Positions 43,377 through 53,358 are shown, numbered from the stretch's first letter. The stretch: 64,000 nucleotides of DNA from Treponema denticola (GCF_024400535.1 NZ_CP038800.1:1488001-1552000), one strand, 5' to 3'. Made by a program: numbers and translations. The notes: generated by a model from the letters alone, not told the origin.

Positions 43377-44324
43377 ATGAAAGGATTGGTTTTAAAAGGA
43401 TCTAATAATATTTTTTATGTTGAATGTGAAGACGGAAAATTCAGAAGCTGCTCCATTAAGGGGAAGGTTCTAAAAGATTCTGCTCTTTACTATAATCCTC
43501 TTGCTGCCGGAGATTTTGTAAATATTGAGCCCGATACTCATTCTGGTGATGAAGGCTTAATAACGGGTTTGATAGAAAGAAAAAATTCTTTTTTACGCTT
43601 AAACCAAAAACTTAATATGCCACAGCTTTTAGCTGCAAATATCGACCTGCTTGTTTGTGTTGTTTCTGCTGCTAATCCTCCCTTCCGTCCCCGCTTTGTA
43701 GACAGGGTTTTAGTGCAAGCCGAGATTCAAAAGATTCAGGTTTTAATTGTTATAAATAAGTGTGATTTAAAAATCTCGGCTGATTTAAGAGATAGAATAG
43801 AGGACTGGAAAAGATTGGGCTATAAAACCATCGAAGTATCGGCAAAGGAGGGCAGGGGAATGGATAAGTTGATTGAAAGCCTCTCTGCTAAAACTTCTGC
43901 CCTCGTAGGACAGTCGGGAGTAGGTAAAAGCACTCTCTTAAATTTTATCGCACCCGATTTAAATTTAAAAACTTCTGCAATTTCGGATAAGTATGACCGA
44001 GGCACCCACACGACAACACAAGGAGAGTATTTTAAAATAAAGGCTCTTACTTCAAAGGAAAAAGAACATTCGATAAACATAATTGATACGCCGGGTGTTA
44101 GACATTTTGCCATTTACGGCATCGAGCCTGAGGATACTGCCCTATATTTTCCCGAAATGGAAAAACTCATAGGCTCATGTAAATTCGGCCTTTCCTGCAC
44201 CCATACCCATGAACCAGGCTGTGCCCTTTTGGAAGCCCTTCAAAAAGGGGATATTTATAAGGATAGGTATACGAGTTTTGAGCTTATACATAAAGAATTA
44301 CAAGAAACGGTAAAGAAGTATTAA
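43377..44324 (+). CDS. rsgA: Ribosome small-subunit-dependent GTPase A
   Basis: Circularly permuted GTPase that assists 30S maturation. 315 residues. G4 NKCD comes before G1 GQSGVGKSTLL and G3 DTPGVRHF, the permuted order. N-terminal OB-fold contains AGDFVNIEPD. C-terminal zinc motif CKFGLSCTHTHEPGC is intact. It starts 1 base after the murI stop. Complete and normal. Confidence 0.93.
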   Translation: MKGLVLKGSNNIFYVECEDGKFRSCSIKGKVLKDSALYYNPLAAGDFVNIEPDTHSGDEGLITGLIERKNSFLRLNQKLNMPQLLAANIDLLVCVVSAANPPFRPRFVDRVLVQAEIQKIQVLIVINKCDLKISADLRDRIEDWKRLGYKTIEVSAKEGRGMDKLIESLSAKTSALVGQSGVGKSTLLNFIAPDLNLKTSAISDKYDRGTHTTTQGEYFKIKALTSKEKEHSINIIDTPGVRHFAIYGIEPEDTALYFPEMEKLIGSCKFGLSCTHTHEPGCALLEALQKGDIYKDRYTSFELIHKELQETVKKY

Positions 44325-44342
44325 TCTACATAGGAGTAAGAT

Positions 44343-46799
44343 ATGACAGAGCATACGCTGGAAGTTTTACAGTTTTCGAGGATAAGAGAAATTATTGCCT
44401 CCTATTGTGTAACTGATGAAGGAAAAGAATTTTGCTTAAAAAAGAATCCCGATACGGATATTAAAAAAATAGAAGAAGAAAAAAAATTAGGGATTGATTT
44501 TTTAAGTCTTTTAAGAGCATATAAGGCTCCTCCAATAAAGTACAGGCCCCCTGTTCTTCCCTTTCTTGAAGGAATAGAAGTTGAAGGTGCTGCCCTTGAT
44601 ATTGAAGGCGTTTATTCGGTCGGGCTTTTAGCCTTGTCCGTTTTTTCTTTGCATGAATGGCTGAGTCCTTTTTTAGAAAATGAAGACCTAAATGAAAACT
44701 CGATTGTTTCCTTTGTAAAAAAAATACCCGATATGCTCCATCTAAAAAATCTTGTATTTTCTTTTATAGATGAAAACGGAGAATTGCAAGACCTTCCTTC
44801 TTTGAGGGCAATAAAAAACAAGATACGCTCTATAGAGGACGACATAGATAAAACTATGCGGAATTATTTTACAAATGATGCAACCCGTCAAATGCTTCAA
44901 TCCAATCTTCCTACGGTCAAAGACGGAAGACAGGTTATAGCCGTAAGATCAAATTTTAAAGGAAGAATTCCGGGTATAATTCATGAGTATTCTCAATCGG
45001 GACAAACATTTTATCTTGAACCGGAAGAAATAGTTTTAAAGAATAATGACCTTATCGCCGCTCATGGCGAATACGAGCGTGAGCTTTTAAGGCTATTGCA
45101 GGACTTGACTTCCCAAATTGCAGAGCATACCGAAAACATAAAAGAGGCCTGTGAGACAATCACAAAATTGGATTGTGTTGCCGCCGCTTCCAGATGGGCT
45201 CATTCCAATAATTGTGTCTTTGCAGGCAGTATAGATTTAAGTTTAAGGCACTCAATAGACAAGGACGGCAGCCCTGATTCAAAAGGCTCTCCTCTTGCTT
45301 TTTATCTTCATAAAGCCCGGCATCCCCTTCTTGGAAAATCGGCAGTTCCTATAGACCTAAAATTATCTAAAGATGATAGAGTGCTTATTATAACGGGCCC
45401 GAATACCGGAGGAAAAACCGTAAGCTTAAAAACGGCAGCTCTCTTTGCTTTGATAAACCAAACAGGCTGGCCCGTTCCTGCAGGCTCTTTGACCCGTCTT
45501 CCTTACTTTGATTTTATAGCCTGCGACATAGGCGATGAGCAGTCTATGGATCAATCCCTTTCTACATTTTCGGCTCACATGAAAAATGTTTCCGAAATTA
45601 TAAGGAGGGCAGGGGATAAAAGTCTTATAATTCTTGATGAGCTTGGAAGCGGTACGGATCCTCAAGAAGGCTGTGCAATAGCAATGGCTGTTCTCGATGA
45701 TCTTTTAGAAAAAAAAGCCTTTGTCTTTGTTACAACCCATCATGGTGCCTTAAAAAATTACGGCTATAGTAAGGACTCCTGTGTAAATGCCTCGGTCGAA
45801 TTTAACCAAAACACATTGAGTCCCACCTATCGGATACTAATGGGCGTTCCCGGAGAAAGCCATGCCGTTGACATAGCTAAGCGGAACGGTCTTCCGGAAC
45901 ATATAATCGAAAAAGCTCACACCTATTTGGGAAATAACAGGGCCGATGTTTCCGATCTTATCAAGGGGCTTATTCAAAAACATGAAGACCTAAACGAATT
46001 TGAGCTTCAAAAAAAAGAAGAAGAATTAAAACTTAAAGAGGATAGGCGGCGTTCCGATTTAAAAGAACTTCAATTAAAACAAAAAGAATTGGAGCTGAAA
46101 AAAGACGGAATAAAAAGGCTCGATCTCTTTTTTGAAGAAAAAAGAAAATTCCTTGAAAACCTTGTACGGGAACTGAGAGAGGGAGAGCTAAGCCGAGAAA
46201 AAACTTTAAGCGTCAAAAAATGGATTGACGATTTTGAAAAAGACTTGGGCAAAGAACATGAAGCACTTAAACTTGAACAAACAAAAATAGATGAAAGACT
46301 TCATTCTTCAAAAGAAAAAAATAAGGCTCCTCAAAATCCTGAGCTCCGCGAAGGCACAAGGGTTATAATAAAAAGCCTCAACCGTAACGGAGAGCTTATC
46401 CGTGAAGAAAAAAAAGGAAAGTGGCTCGTTGCCGTAGATAACTTAAAACTTACTATTGCCGAGGACGATATGGAAGCTTGCGAAAATCAGGAAAAGCTTA
46501 AGCTTTCCAAACCCATTGTCAGCATTATAAGCGACACAAGTGCTCCTTCTTCCCGTCCTTCTTTTGAGCTCCGCCTCTTAGGAATGAGGGTTGAGGAAGC
46601 TCAAAAGGCCTTGCAGGATCAGATGGATCTTGCCTTAGTACACGGTATTACCGAATTTGCCATTATTCATGGAAAGGGGCATGGAATTCTTCAAGAATTA
46701 TCTCACGATTTTTTAAAACGAAGTCCCTATGTAAAGGCTTTCCGCTTTGCAAAGCCGGAAGAAGGCGGTTCGGGAAAGACTATAGTAAGCCTCGGCTAA
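44343..46799 (+). CDS. mutS2: MutS2 (recombination suppressor / ribosome collision nuclease)
   Basis: 818 residues. N-terminal MutS core and ATPase: Walker [33 protein letters not shown], Walker [16 protein letters not shown] and [10 protein letters not shown] long coiled coil ([18 protein letters not shown]...) is followed by a KOW-like segment ([15 protein letters not shown]) and a C-terminal Smr endonuclease ([14 protein letters not shown] and [10 protein letters not shown]). It lacks the mismatch-recognition domain of MutS. MutS2 can suppress homologous recombination and, in Bacillus, splits collided ribosomes. Complete. Confidence 0.92.
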   Translation: MTEHTLEVLQFSRIREIIASYCVTDEGKEFCLKKNPDTDIKKIEEEKKLGIDFLSLLRAYKAPPIKYRPPVLPFLEGIEVEGAALDIEGVYSVGLLALSVFSLHEWLSPFLENEDLNENSIVSFVKKIPDMLHLKNLVFSFIDENGELQDLPSLRAIKNKIRSIEDDIDKTMRNYFTNDATRQMLQSNLPTVKDGRQVIAVRSNFKGRIPGIIHEYSQSGQTFYLEPEEIVLKNNDLIAAHGEYERELLRLLQDLTSQIAEHTENIKEACETITKLDCVAAASRWAHSNNCVFAGSIDLSLRHSIDKDGSPDSKGSPLAFYLHKARHPLLGKSAVPIDLKLSKDDRVLIITGPNTGGKTVSLKTAALFALINQTGWPVPAGSLTRLPYFDFIACDIGDEQSMDQSLSTFSAHMKNVSEIIRRAGDKSLIILDELGSGTDPQEGCAIAMAVLDDLLEKKAFVFVTTHHGALKNYGYSKDSCVNASVEFNQNTLSPTYRILMGVPGESHAVDIAKRNGLPEHIIEKAHTYLGNNRADVSDLIKGLIQKHEDLNEFELQKKEEELKLKEDRRRSDLKELQLKQKELELKKDGIKRLDLFFEEKRKFLENLVRELREGELSREKTLSVKKWIDDFEKDLGKEHEALKLEQTKIDERLHSSKEKNKAPQNPELREGTRVIIKSLNRNGELIREEKKGKWLVAVDNLKLTIAEDDMEACENQEKLKLSKPIVSIISDTSAPSSRPSFELRLLGMRVEEAQKALQDQMDLALVHGITEFAIIHGKGHGILQELSHDFLKRSPYVKAFRFAKPEEGGSGKTIVSLG

Positions 46800-46832
46800 G
46801 TCCATGCTGCGGCTAACGAAGTCTAACGTAAG

Positions 46833-48038
46833 CTAATTTGATTCAAAATTTTCTATTACGTAAAAATCTACGGGGAACCAATTTTCAGGAGCCGCTATTT
46901 CATCGGCTATTTCTCCTATAGGAACATGGGCCGTAGTTTCACAGCCTAGATAGGTTTTTCCATTGTGAGTAAAACAGGTTCCGCTTCCCGAACAGTCTAC
47001 TGCGGCTATGGCATGGGACTTATTCGGAGAAACCAAAAGGACGGCATCTATGTTCATCTGTTTTAACATTAGCACCATAAGAAGAGCCCTGCTGTCGCAG
47101 TCGCCTCTTTTTTCTGTAAGGGCTTGAGGCAAATTCATAAAATCGCTTCCTTTTCTGTCTCTTTCATAGTTAAAATTTTGAACTAAAAGAAGTAGTTCCT
47201 TTGCCGCTTTTTCGGCAAATTCGCTTTGATTGTTTTCATCAAAGAGAGAAGTATATACGGCAAAGGAAGCAGGAGCTATGCGGTTCCATGCATCCCTAAA
47301 AATTATCTTATAAAAACGCTGCCAAGCTGCGATTAAATTATCATGATTTAAATACATAGTCAAAACAGAAAATTCCCTGTCAATTACCGACTTGTTTGCT
47401 TCCGCATCGGATTCGTCTATCGTAAAGGATATGTTTTTATTGTTAAAAGTATACTCGATAGTTTTTTCCTTTGTTTTAGGATAGAGGGCTGTTGTAACCG
47501 GCCCGGGCTCAAAATAAGACATTGTATCCGTATAAACCGTGTCAAGAGAAGAAATCATGAGGTTCTCGCATTCCTTTGCCTTATCCTTGTCGGTATAGGT
47601 CAGAAGAACCAGCCAGCCTGTTTTATTGGGCAGCTCAAGGCTTAAAACCCAGCCTGAAAGCTCCTTAGGTTTATATTTTTCGGAAGGCGAATATAAAAAA
47701 GATACCGACGATAAAAGAGCTTCCTTATTTCTCCATATAAAAGGAACATCCTTATGAGTCATTTTTAACTGTTTAAAAACATGTTCGGCCGCTTCTTTTA
47801 TGCTCTTAAATTGGGGCTCTTCATATAAGGCAATTTGCAAATCAACCGGCAGAATAGCATGCTGAAAAAGATATCTTTCATTTCCTTCTCGATTGGCTAA
47901 AACAAAATCCTCAGGCAGGTCGAGTGCATAGCCCCATGAAGGGGAATACATTTGTTCCGCCGAAAGAGAAACACTTAAAAAAAAGAAACAGCTTAGAAAC
48001 AAAAAAAATAGTAAAATGTTTTTCTTTTTAACTTGCAT
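46833..48038 (-). CDS. Exported transglutaminase-like protein
   Basis: 401 residues with an N-terminal signal peptide (about 1-27, ending SLSAEQ). The C-terminal region has a transglutaminase-like Cys-His pattern: KRGDCDSRALLMVLMLKQMN and SHAIAAVDCSG. No lipobox. It is a periplasmic or outer-membrane protein conserved in treponemes by appearance; enzymatic role (protease, amidase or crosslinker) is not shown. Minus-strand, following the OmpL47-like gene after two hairpin sequences. Confidence 0.65.
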   Translation of the reverse strand: MQVKKKNILLFFLFLSCFFFLSVSLSAEQMYSPSWGYALDLPEDFVLANREGNERYLFQHAILPVDLQIALYEEPQFKSIKEAAEHVFKQLKMTHKDVPFIWRNKEALLSSVSFLYSPSEKYKPKELSGWVLSLELPNKTGWLVLLTYTDKDKAKECENLMISSLDTVYTDTMSYFEPGPVTTALYPKTKEKTIEYTFNNKNISFTIDESDAEANKSVIDREFSVLTMYLNHDNLIAAWQRFYKIIFRDAWNRIAPASFAVYTSLFDENNQSEFAEKAAKELLLLVQNFNYERDRKGSDFMNLPQALTEKRGDCDSRALLMVLMLKQMNIDAVLLVSPNKSHAIAAVDCSGSGTCFTHNGKTYLGCETTAHVPIGEIADEIAAPENWFPVDFYVIENFESN

Positions 48039-48062
48039 CTTTACCTCTGCAAATTTACAATA

Positions 48063-48117
48063 AAGGGCACCAAGATTTTTATCGGATTTTGTAAATCCTT
48101 TGCTTCTTGGCGCCCTT
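48063..48117. repeat. Imperfect inverted repeat of the dispersed CCAAGA/CAAAGA type
   Basis: AAGGGCACCAAGA at 48063-48075 faces TTCTTGGCGCCCTT at 48104-48117, nearly perfect. Related palindromes lie at 55177-55249 and 62131-62160, with an A/T-rich loop in each. Confidence 0.6.
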
Positions 48118-48133
48118 AGATTAATAAACCGCT

Positions 48134-48163
48134 ACCCATTAAATCGGAAGCCGATTAATGGGT
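48134..48163. terminator. Strong hairpin between two minus-strand genes
   Basis: ACCCATTAAATCGG and CCGATTAATGGGT pair over about 13 bases with a three-base loop. It follows the OmpL47-like gene and may slow or end its transcript, but there is no good T run on that side, so it could instead stabilise the mRNA end. Confidence 0.5.
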
Positions 48164-48178
48164 GATGCTTCTATTTTT

Positions 48179-49228
48179 TTATAGGGCATCTTTAGCGTTT
48201 TCTGAGGTTGTGGTTGGGAGAAGATTCCCTGAACGATCGATTATTTCAACCTCCGAATTAGGCGTAATCTGATCTACATAGAATGTGTACATAACAGGCT
48301 CAGAAACATTACCTACATTATCGATAGCTTTAACTTCAATTTTGTAAACTGCATTTTGTGTAAAGCGTACAGGCTCGACATATTTGGTATATTCACCGTC
48401 ATTAACCTTGATATAGATTGCATCAACGCCTGAAAGTTCGTCTTTTGCAGCAAATGAAACGGTTTCGCTGGTAGAAACAATAACTCTGCCTTCTTCATCT
48501 ACAACGGTATCACTGGGGAAAACCATATATTCTTCATCTTTATTGATAAGGCGGTTGGAATTTGCAATACTTACAACGGGAGCTGTCTTATCAATTGTAA
48601 CTGCAAGCATCTTAATGGGGGCAAGGTTGCCTACATTGTCTATTGCAGTGTAATAAAGGTTTACAGGTCCCTCTCCATCTAAAGAAACATAAGTTTGCTC
48701 CGACTCTTTTCCGTTTCCGGACATTTTAAGAGAGTTAAGATCCGTTCCAATATAACCGGCAGCTGTACCTGATCCGCCTAAAATATCAGCAGCAGAAACA
48801 TACCACTTTGTATTTGATGAACAATAAAGGATAGCTCCATCGTTATAAAGAGGCTCTGTTGTCTTAATCATGGTATCGGGTGCGGTATTGTCAACGATTA
48901 CAGAAAAAGTTTTGGGTAATTCCAAATTACCGCTATTATCAAAACCCCTATATGAGATATCGTATTTTCCTTCTTCAAGAAGCTGGAAGGGATTCTTATA
49001 TCTCATAAAGTTTCCTCCATTCAATGCAAATTCTACAAAGTCAAGACCTGTTTCCTTATCCATTGAACGAAGTTTAAAAAAGACATCGCTGTTTACATAG
49101 CTTGTTTCACCATTTGAGTAATGTATGGCAGGGCGCACATAATCGGTTCCTACAATGGAAGGAGCCTGTGCCCAGACTGAAATACATAAAAGTGAACATA
49201 CGGTTGCAATAAAAATTTTTTTAATCAT
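48179..49228 (-). CDS. Exported protein with OmpL47-type Ig-like repeats
   Basis: About 349 residues from ATG 49226-49228, chosen for the GGAGGT site; the upstream frame lacks one. Signal peptide about 1-20 (ending VWAQAP). Three similar Ig-like repeats carry the pattern aromatic-x-A-x-D-N-x-G-N followed by V-D-x-T-A-P: near 80-115, 185-215 and 300-330. OmpL47 repeats occur in spirochete surface and outer-membrane proteins. It lies 37 bases after the OmpA-like lipoprotein gene, so the two likely share a promoter and act together at the cell envelope. Confidence 0.75.
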   Translation of the reverse strand: MIKKIFIATVCSLLCISVWAQAPSIVGTDYVRPAIHYSNGETSYVNSDVFFKLRSMDKETGLDFVEFALNGGNFMRYKNPFQLLEEGKYDISYRGFDNSGNLELPKTFSVIVDNTAPDTMIKTTEPLYNDGAILYCSSNTKWYVSAADILGGSGTAAGYIGTDLNSLKMSGNGKESEQTYVSLDGEGPVNLYYTAIDNVGNLAPIKMLAVTIDKTAPVVSIANSNRLINKDEEYMVFPSDTVVDEEGRVIVSTSETVSFAAKDELSGVDAIYIKVNDGEYTKYVEPVRFTQNAVYKIEVKAIDNVGNVSEPVMYTFYVDQITPNSEVEIIDRSGNLLPTTTSENAKDAL

Positions 49229-49265
49229 TAGTTTACCTCCAAAATGATTTTTAATTTCATAATGT

Positions 49266-49757
49266 CTATTCGACACTGCGAATTTCTACTCTTCTGTTCT
49301 TGAAGCGGTCAGTAATTTCTGAATGGGATCCGGCCGGTTCACGAGCGCCTTTTCCCTCAACAACTATGCTGTTCGCATCAAACAATTTCATTTTTTGAAA
49401 ATAGTTTGCAACAGCTATAGCCCGCTGTAATGCAATACGATCTTCATCCTTTTGCGTGTCCAGTTTTGCACTGTGGCCTGAAATAACGATTTTCTTAACA
49501 TTTTTAGCTTTAAGATCTTCAGCTATTTTTTTTAAGCTTTGTGCAGTGAACTGATCGATTTGATAAGATTGCGGTGCAAAATATACTGTATAGTAATCTT
49601 TTGAATCCGTTTTCTTGACCGGTTCTTCCTTTACTACTTCTTGTTCTTGAGTTTTTTCAGGTTCAGCCGGCTTTTCTTCTTTCTGCTTTGGAGCAGACTT
49701 ACATGAAAACATAAAAAGAACAGACAAGAGTAAAAGTAATACTCTTATTTTTTTCAA
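49266..49757 (-). CDS. OmpA-family lipoprotein (Pal-like)
   Basis: 163-residue lipoprotein anchored to membrane and peptidoglycan. Start is a TTG at 49755-49757 with AAGGAGG upstream. Lipobox LFMFSC puts the lipid on Cys19. A proline/glutamate linker (residues ~25-50) leads to an OmpA C-terminal domain: YTVYFAPQSYQIDQFTAQSLK, IVISGHSAKL, and RIALQRAIAVANYF, FKNRRVEIRSVE. OmpA_C domains bind DAP-type or ornithine-type peptidoglycan. It is the first gene of the OmpA-OmpL47 pair. Confidence 0.8.
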   Translation of the reverse strand: MKKIRVLLLLLSVLFMFSCKSAPKQKEEKPAEPEKTQEQEVVKEEPVKKTDSKDYYTVYFAPQSYQIDQFTAQSLKKIAEDLKAKNVKKIVISGHSAKLDTQKDEDRIALQRAIAVANYFQKMKLFDANSIVVEGKGAREPAGSHSEITDRFKNRRVEIRSVE

Positions 49758-49789
49758 AGAAACCTCCTTAAATAATATTCTTACTATAT

Positions 49790-49818
49790 ATTATCCGGTT
49801 TTTTCCTTTAATAGTCAA
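49790..49818 (-). promoter_or_regulatory. Putative promoter for the OmpA-like lipoprotein gene
   Basis: On the minus strand: TTGACT, 17 bases, GATAAT, then a normal short leader with AAGGAGG before the TTG start at 49757. Confidence 0.55.
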
Positions 49819-49901
49819 GATAATTTTGAAGTTTTCTCTAATTTCCTTATAAATCACTGTTCTTTTGCTTCCGCAACAAATGTCGTATATTGTGATAAAA
49901 A

Positions 49902-51191
49902 TTAAAGAGAAACAGTACCTATCGGGCCGTTTCGCTGTTTTGCTAAAATAAGCTCTGTCGGAATGGGTTTTGCAGCATCTCCGCTTGTATCTTCCCTTTC
50001 ACGATGCAAAAACATAACAACATCTGCGTCCTGCTCTAAAGAACCTGACTCCCTTATATCGGCAAGTCCGGGTTTTTTACCTTCCGCATCTCTGGTCAAC
50101 TGAGAAAGGGCTACCACCGGAATATTCAGCTCTCTTGCCAGGCTCTTTAGGGAGCGGGAAATTTCTGCAATCTGTTCATGCCGCGGTATAGAAGCATTTT
50201 CTCCTGTAATAAGCGTAATATAGTCTATGAAGATAATCTTTACATTATATGGAGGGCTGCAAAGCTGGCGGGCGATTGCTCTTAAGTCCAATAGCTTCAT
50301 ATTAGGCATATCTACAAGATAAAAAGGGGCCTCATAAAGGGCTCCGCAAGTTTCAGAAACCTTGCTAAAATCCCTCGCAGTTAAATTTGCAGATCTTATC
50401 CTATTTGAATTTATCTTAGACCTTGAAGCAATCAATCTTTGAACAAGCTGCATATCCGACATTTCAAGAGAAAAAAAGGCTGTCGGAATTTTTTCATCTA
50501 TAGCGATATGAGCTGCTATAGTCATTGCAAGGGCTGTTTTTCCTACAGAGGGTCGCGCTCCTATGATAATAAACTCGGAATTTTGAAAGCCGTAGGTCAT
50601 ATTGTCTAAATTAGCAAAGCCTGAGGGGACACCCGTATATTCTCCCTTGCGTTCATGCATTTTCTCTAAAACTTCCAGTGTCGGCATTATAACTTCTGCA
50701 AGAGACTTAAAGGTCGCCGAATTTCCGGCTTCTGTAAGGTCAAAGATGCTTTTTTGAGCTTCTTCTAAGACAGTCCTGCTTGATATACTGTCATCAAACA
50801 CATCTGCAGAAATTTTATTGGAAACTTTTAACAAATTTCTTCTTATAGCGGCTTCCAACACGATTTTTGCATAAAATTCGTAGTTTGCAGAGCTTGGAAC
50901 CTCATCCGTAAGCGATGCTATATAGCTTGCCCCTCCGACTGAATCCAATTCATTTGCCGAGCGAAGATAGTCTGTCAATATTAAAATATCTGCCTTTTGG
51001 GACTGGGTATCTAATTCTGCAATAGCCTTATATATTTTTTGGTGCTGAGGAGAATAAAAAGCTGACGCATCTAAGATCGGTCTTATAAAGGTAAAGACAT
51101 CAGGATCTATTAAAATAGCTCCTAAAACAGCCTTTTCTGCTTCCATATTGTGAGGCGGAAGCTTGTTTTTTAAATTTTTTACACTATCCAT
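49902..51191 (-). CDS. dnaB: Replicative DNA helicase DnaB, C-terminus cut by an in-frame stop
   Basis: Hexameric replicative helicase, 429 residues from ATG 51189-51191 (upstream in-frame residues are not conserved). N-terminal domain PPHNMEAEKAVLGAILIDPD, Walker A IIGARPSVGKTALAM, then IPTAFFSLEMS, the Walker B FIDYITLI, arginine finger region and the QLTRDAEGKKP stretch. The product ends NGPIGTVSL. Directly after the TAA (49902-49904), and in the same frame, the DNA still encodes FLSQYTTFVAEAKEQ before a TGA, matching the tail normally seen in DnaB. The family usually ends with a few residues after GTV; loss of about 16 is unusual for an essential gene. Confidence 0.92.
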   Translation of the reverse strand: MDSVKNLKNKLPPHNMEAEKAVLGAILIDPDVFTFIRPILDASAFYSPQHQKIYKAIAELDTQSQKADILILTDYLRSANELDSVGGASYIASLTDEVPSSANYEFYAKIVLEAAIRRNLLKVSNKISADVFDDSISSRTVLEEAQKSIFDLTEAGNSATFKSLAEVIMPTLEVLEKMHERKGEYTGVPSGFANLDNMTYGFQNSEFIIIGARPSVGKTALAMTIAAHIAIDEKIPTAFFSLEMSDMQLVQRLIASRSKINSNRIRSANLTARDFSKVSETCGALYEAPFYLVDMPNMKLLDLRAIARQLCSPPYNVKIIFIDYITLITGENASIPRHEQIAEISRSLKSLARELNIPVVALSQLTRDAEGKKPGLADIRESGSLEQDADVVMFLHREREDTSGDAAKPIPTELILAKQRNGPIGTVSL

Positions 51192-51196
51192 TAAAA

Positions 51197-51214
51197 GCCC
51201 TCTCAAGCGAGGGC
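51197..51214 (-). promoter_or_regulatory. GC-rich hairpin just upstream of the dnaB start
   Basis: On the minus strand GCCCTC and GAGGGC form a 6-bp stem with a six-base loop, followed by TTTT and the dnaB ATG 5 bases later. No Shine-Dalgarno site is otherwise visible. It may reduce initiation or transcription of dnaB. Confidence 0.4.
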
Positions 51215-51256
51215 ATTTTAACAGATAGTAAGATTAAAATCTAGCCTAAAGAAAAC

Positions 51257-51685
51257 TTAAATTTTAAAAAGTTTAATATCGACGCTTTTATTTTCTTTAA
51301 TTTCTATTTTTAGCTTGTTAAATCCCCCGGGCCTTCCGCCCTTATGGTTGCCGTATCCTACAGGTTCCTTAGGCATGCCTAAAAAGTTTCTATCCAGTTT
51401 ATCGTTTTCGTTAAGGTCTTGATAAACAAAAAAAACATATTCTCCCTGAGGAAGTTTTTCCGTTATTGTCATATCCTTACCGTCTACCTGAACGCTGATC
51501 GTCTTCAAAGGCTCCTTTTTCTTAAAAGATTGTGCATCTTGGTAAATACTCAAAAACAGCTTTCCTTCGATAGTTTCGATGTTGGTAATATTAAGAGTAA
51601 CCTCGAATTCCGGCTTTGTTTCTTCCGAATACAGGCTTGTAAAAACCGCAAAAAGAATTGTAAAAATAAAAATAAATTTTTTCAT
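51257..51685 (-). CDS. DUF2141-like exported protein
   Basis: 142 residues with a signal peptide (about 1-21, ending SLYSEE). The body resembles DUF2141 proteins: ETIEGKLFLSIYQDAQSF, LPQGEYVFFVYQDLNENDKLD, and FLGMPKEPVGYG. Probably periplasmic or surface-associated; function unknown. Transcribed on the same strand as and just before dnaB, but its own promoter is not obvious. Confidence 0.7.
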   Translation of the reverse strand: MKKFIFIFTILFAVFTSLYSEETKPEFEVTLNITNIETIEGKLFLSIYQDAQSFKKKEPLKTISVQVDGKDMTITEKLPQGEYVFFVYQDLNENDKLDRNFLGMPKEPVGYGNHKGGRPGGFNKLKIEIKENKSVDIKLFKI

Positions 51686-51846
51686 CAGATTTCTCCCGTA
51701 CTTTTCTATTCGGCATTAGCAATATAAATCTTTACCATGATTTTGGATTAGGGAAGTTTAAGTCTTATTTTTTTTTGTAAACATATATGGAAATAAAAGC
51801 AGCCTTTTTTGTGATGCGGTTACCCTGAATGTTCCGTAACGCATAG

Positions 51847-51875
51847 TTGACGGTGCAGCCCTTATTTTGTATAAT
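51847..51875 (+). promoter_or_regulatory. Consensus promoter giving leaderless def mRNA
   Basis: TTGACG, 17 bases, TATAAT, with the ATG of def only 8 bases further. The expected transcription start lies at or within two bases of the start codon, and no Shine-Dalgarno sequence is present. Confidence 0.7.
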
Positions 51876-51883
51876 CATACTCT

Positions 51884-52393
51884 ATGAAAGTATTATATTT
51901 AGGCGAGGAAACTTTGAGGGAAGTGTCTAAACCTGTTGAAAAAATAGATGAAAATATCAAAAGCCTAATTGACGAAATGTTTGTTACCGTAAAAAAAGAA
52001 AACGGTATAGGCTTGGCGGCTCCGCAAGTAGGGGAAAACATAAGGCTTTTTATCGTATTTATAAACGAACAAAAATATGTTTTTATAAACCCTGAAATTA
52101 TTGAAACCTCTCAGGAAATGTGTTTAATGGAAGAGGGCTGTTTGAGCATACCTAAGGTCTATGATGAAGTTATGAGACCTTCAGCCGTAAAGGTACAGTT
52201 TTTAAACATTGACGGCAAAATAAAAACCATAGAGGCCTCAGGGCTTCTTGCAAGAGTTATTCAGCATGAAAATGACCACTTAAACGGAATTCTTTTTATC
52301 GACCGTTTAAGTGAAGAAAAAAAGGCCGAGGCTATCGAAAGGTTTGAGCATAAAAAGGCTCTTTTTTCAAAGAAGAGGATCCGCCTGAGATGA
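51884..52393 (+). CDS. def: Peptide deformylase
   Basis: Removes the N-formyl group of nascent proteins. 169 residues, with motifs GIGLAAPQVG, EEGCLSIP (metal Cys) and QHENDHLNG (two His plus Glu). All catalytic residues are present. It overlaps fmt by 4 bases (ATGA), matching the formylation-deformylation pairing seen in many bacteria. Its promoter is predicted to make a leaderless message. Confidence 0.95.
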   Translation: MKVLYLGEETLREVSKPVEKIDENIKSLIDEMFVTVKKENGIGLAAPQVGENIRLFIVFINEQKYVFINPEIIETSQEMCLMEEGCLSIPKVYDEVMRPSAVKVQFLNIDGKIKTIEASGLLARVIQHENDHLNGILFIDRLSEEKKAEAIERFEHKKALFSKKRIRLR

Positions 52394-53358
52394 GAATTCT
52401 TTTTGCGGGAACCCCCTCCTGTGCCGTACCGGCCTTAAACCTGATAGCTCGCGAATTTGACCTTTGCGGGGTCTTGACTAATCCTCCGGCTCCTGCAGGG
52501 CGGAACAAAAAGATGCAGGATTCCGATGCAGCTCTTGCAGTAAAGGAGCTTATAAAGGAAGGGGTTCTGCCGGAAGATTTTCCTGTTTTGACGCCTCAAA
52601 AACTTGATGATAATTTTAGAAAAGAACTTGAGGCCTTAAAACCCGATCTTTTGGTTTGTTTTGCCTACGGCAAAATTTTCGGGCCTAAGACTATGGGGCT
52701 TTTCCCTTTGGGCGGAATAAATATTCATCCCTCTCTTTTACCAAGGTGGAGGGGCTGTGCTCCGGTGCCTGCGGCCATATTGGCAGGCGATAAGCTTACC
52801 GGAATTACGATTCAGACCCTTGCTCAAAAAACGGATTCGGGAAATATTTTGGGGCAGCTTGAAATTCCTTTAAATAATTCCGAAACAACGGAAAGCCTTT
52901 TAGCCGATTGTGCCGATAAGTGTTGCCCGCTTTTGCGTGAAGTCCTTTCTGATTTTGAAAATAAATTAAAGCAGGCAAGACCTCAGGAAGAGGCAAGTGC
53001 TCTTTATTGCTCCATGCTAAAAAAAGAAGACGGGCTTATAGATTGGTCAAAACCGGCTGAAGAAATAGAAAGAAAGATAAGGGCTTTTACCCCATGGCCT
53101 GGCTGCTTTACCTTTAAAAATAACGAAAAAATAAACATAATTGAAGCTGATTTATATGAAGATTCTTCAAATGAAATGACAAAAAATAAAAAATTTGGTA
53201 CAATACTGGGTACCGATAAAAAATGCGGTATTTTAATTCAAACAGGGAATGGAATACTCGCTGTTTCGGTATTGCAAAAACAAGCTAAAAAAAAGCTTGG
53301 ATGGAAAGATTTTTTAAACGGCTCTCCTAATTTTTTGGAAGGCTGTTTTGAAACATAA
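52390..53358 (+). CDS. fmt: Methionyl-tRNA formyltransferase
   Basis: Formylates Met-tRNAi. 322 residues. Catalytic N-terminal domain with NIHPSLLPRWRGCAPV (Asn/His) and DSGNILGQ, then the C-terminal OB-fold domain (SKPAEEIERKIRAFTPWPG). Complete, unlike the sugar formyltransferase at 23697, which lacks the tRNA domain. It follows def in a coupled ATGA overlap. Confidence 0.94.
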   Translation: MRILFAGTPSCAVPALNLIAREFDLCGVLTNPPAPAGRNKKMQDSDAALAVKELIKEGVLPEDFPVLTPQKLDDNFRKELEALKPDLLVCFAYGKIFGPKTMGLFPLGGINIHPSLLPRWRGCAPVPAAILAGDKLTGITIQTLAQKTDSGNILGQLEIPLNNSETTESLLADCADKCCPLLREVLSDFENKLKQARPQEEASALYCSMLKKEDGLIDWSKPAEEIERKIRAFTPWPGCFTFKNNEKINIIEADLYEDSSNEMTKNKKFGTILGTDKKCGILIQTGNGILAVSVLQKQAKKKLGWKDFLNGSPNFLEGCFET

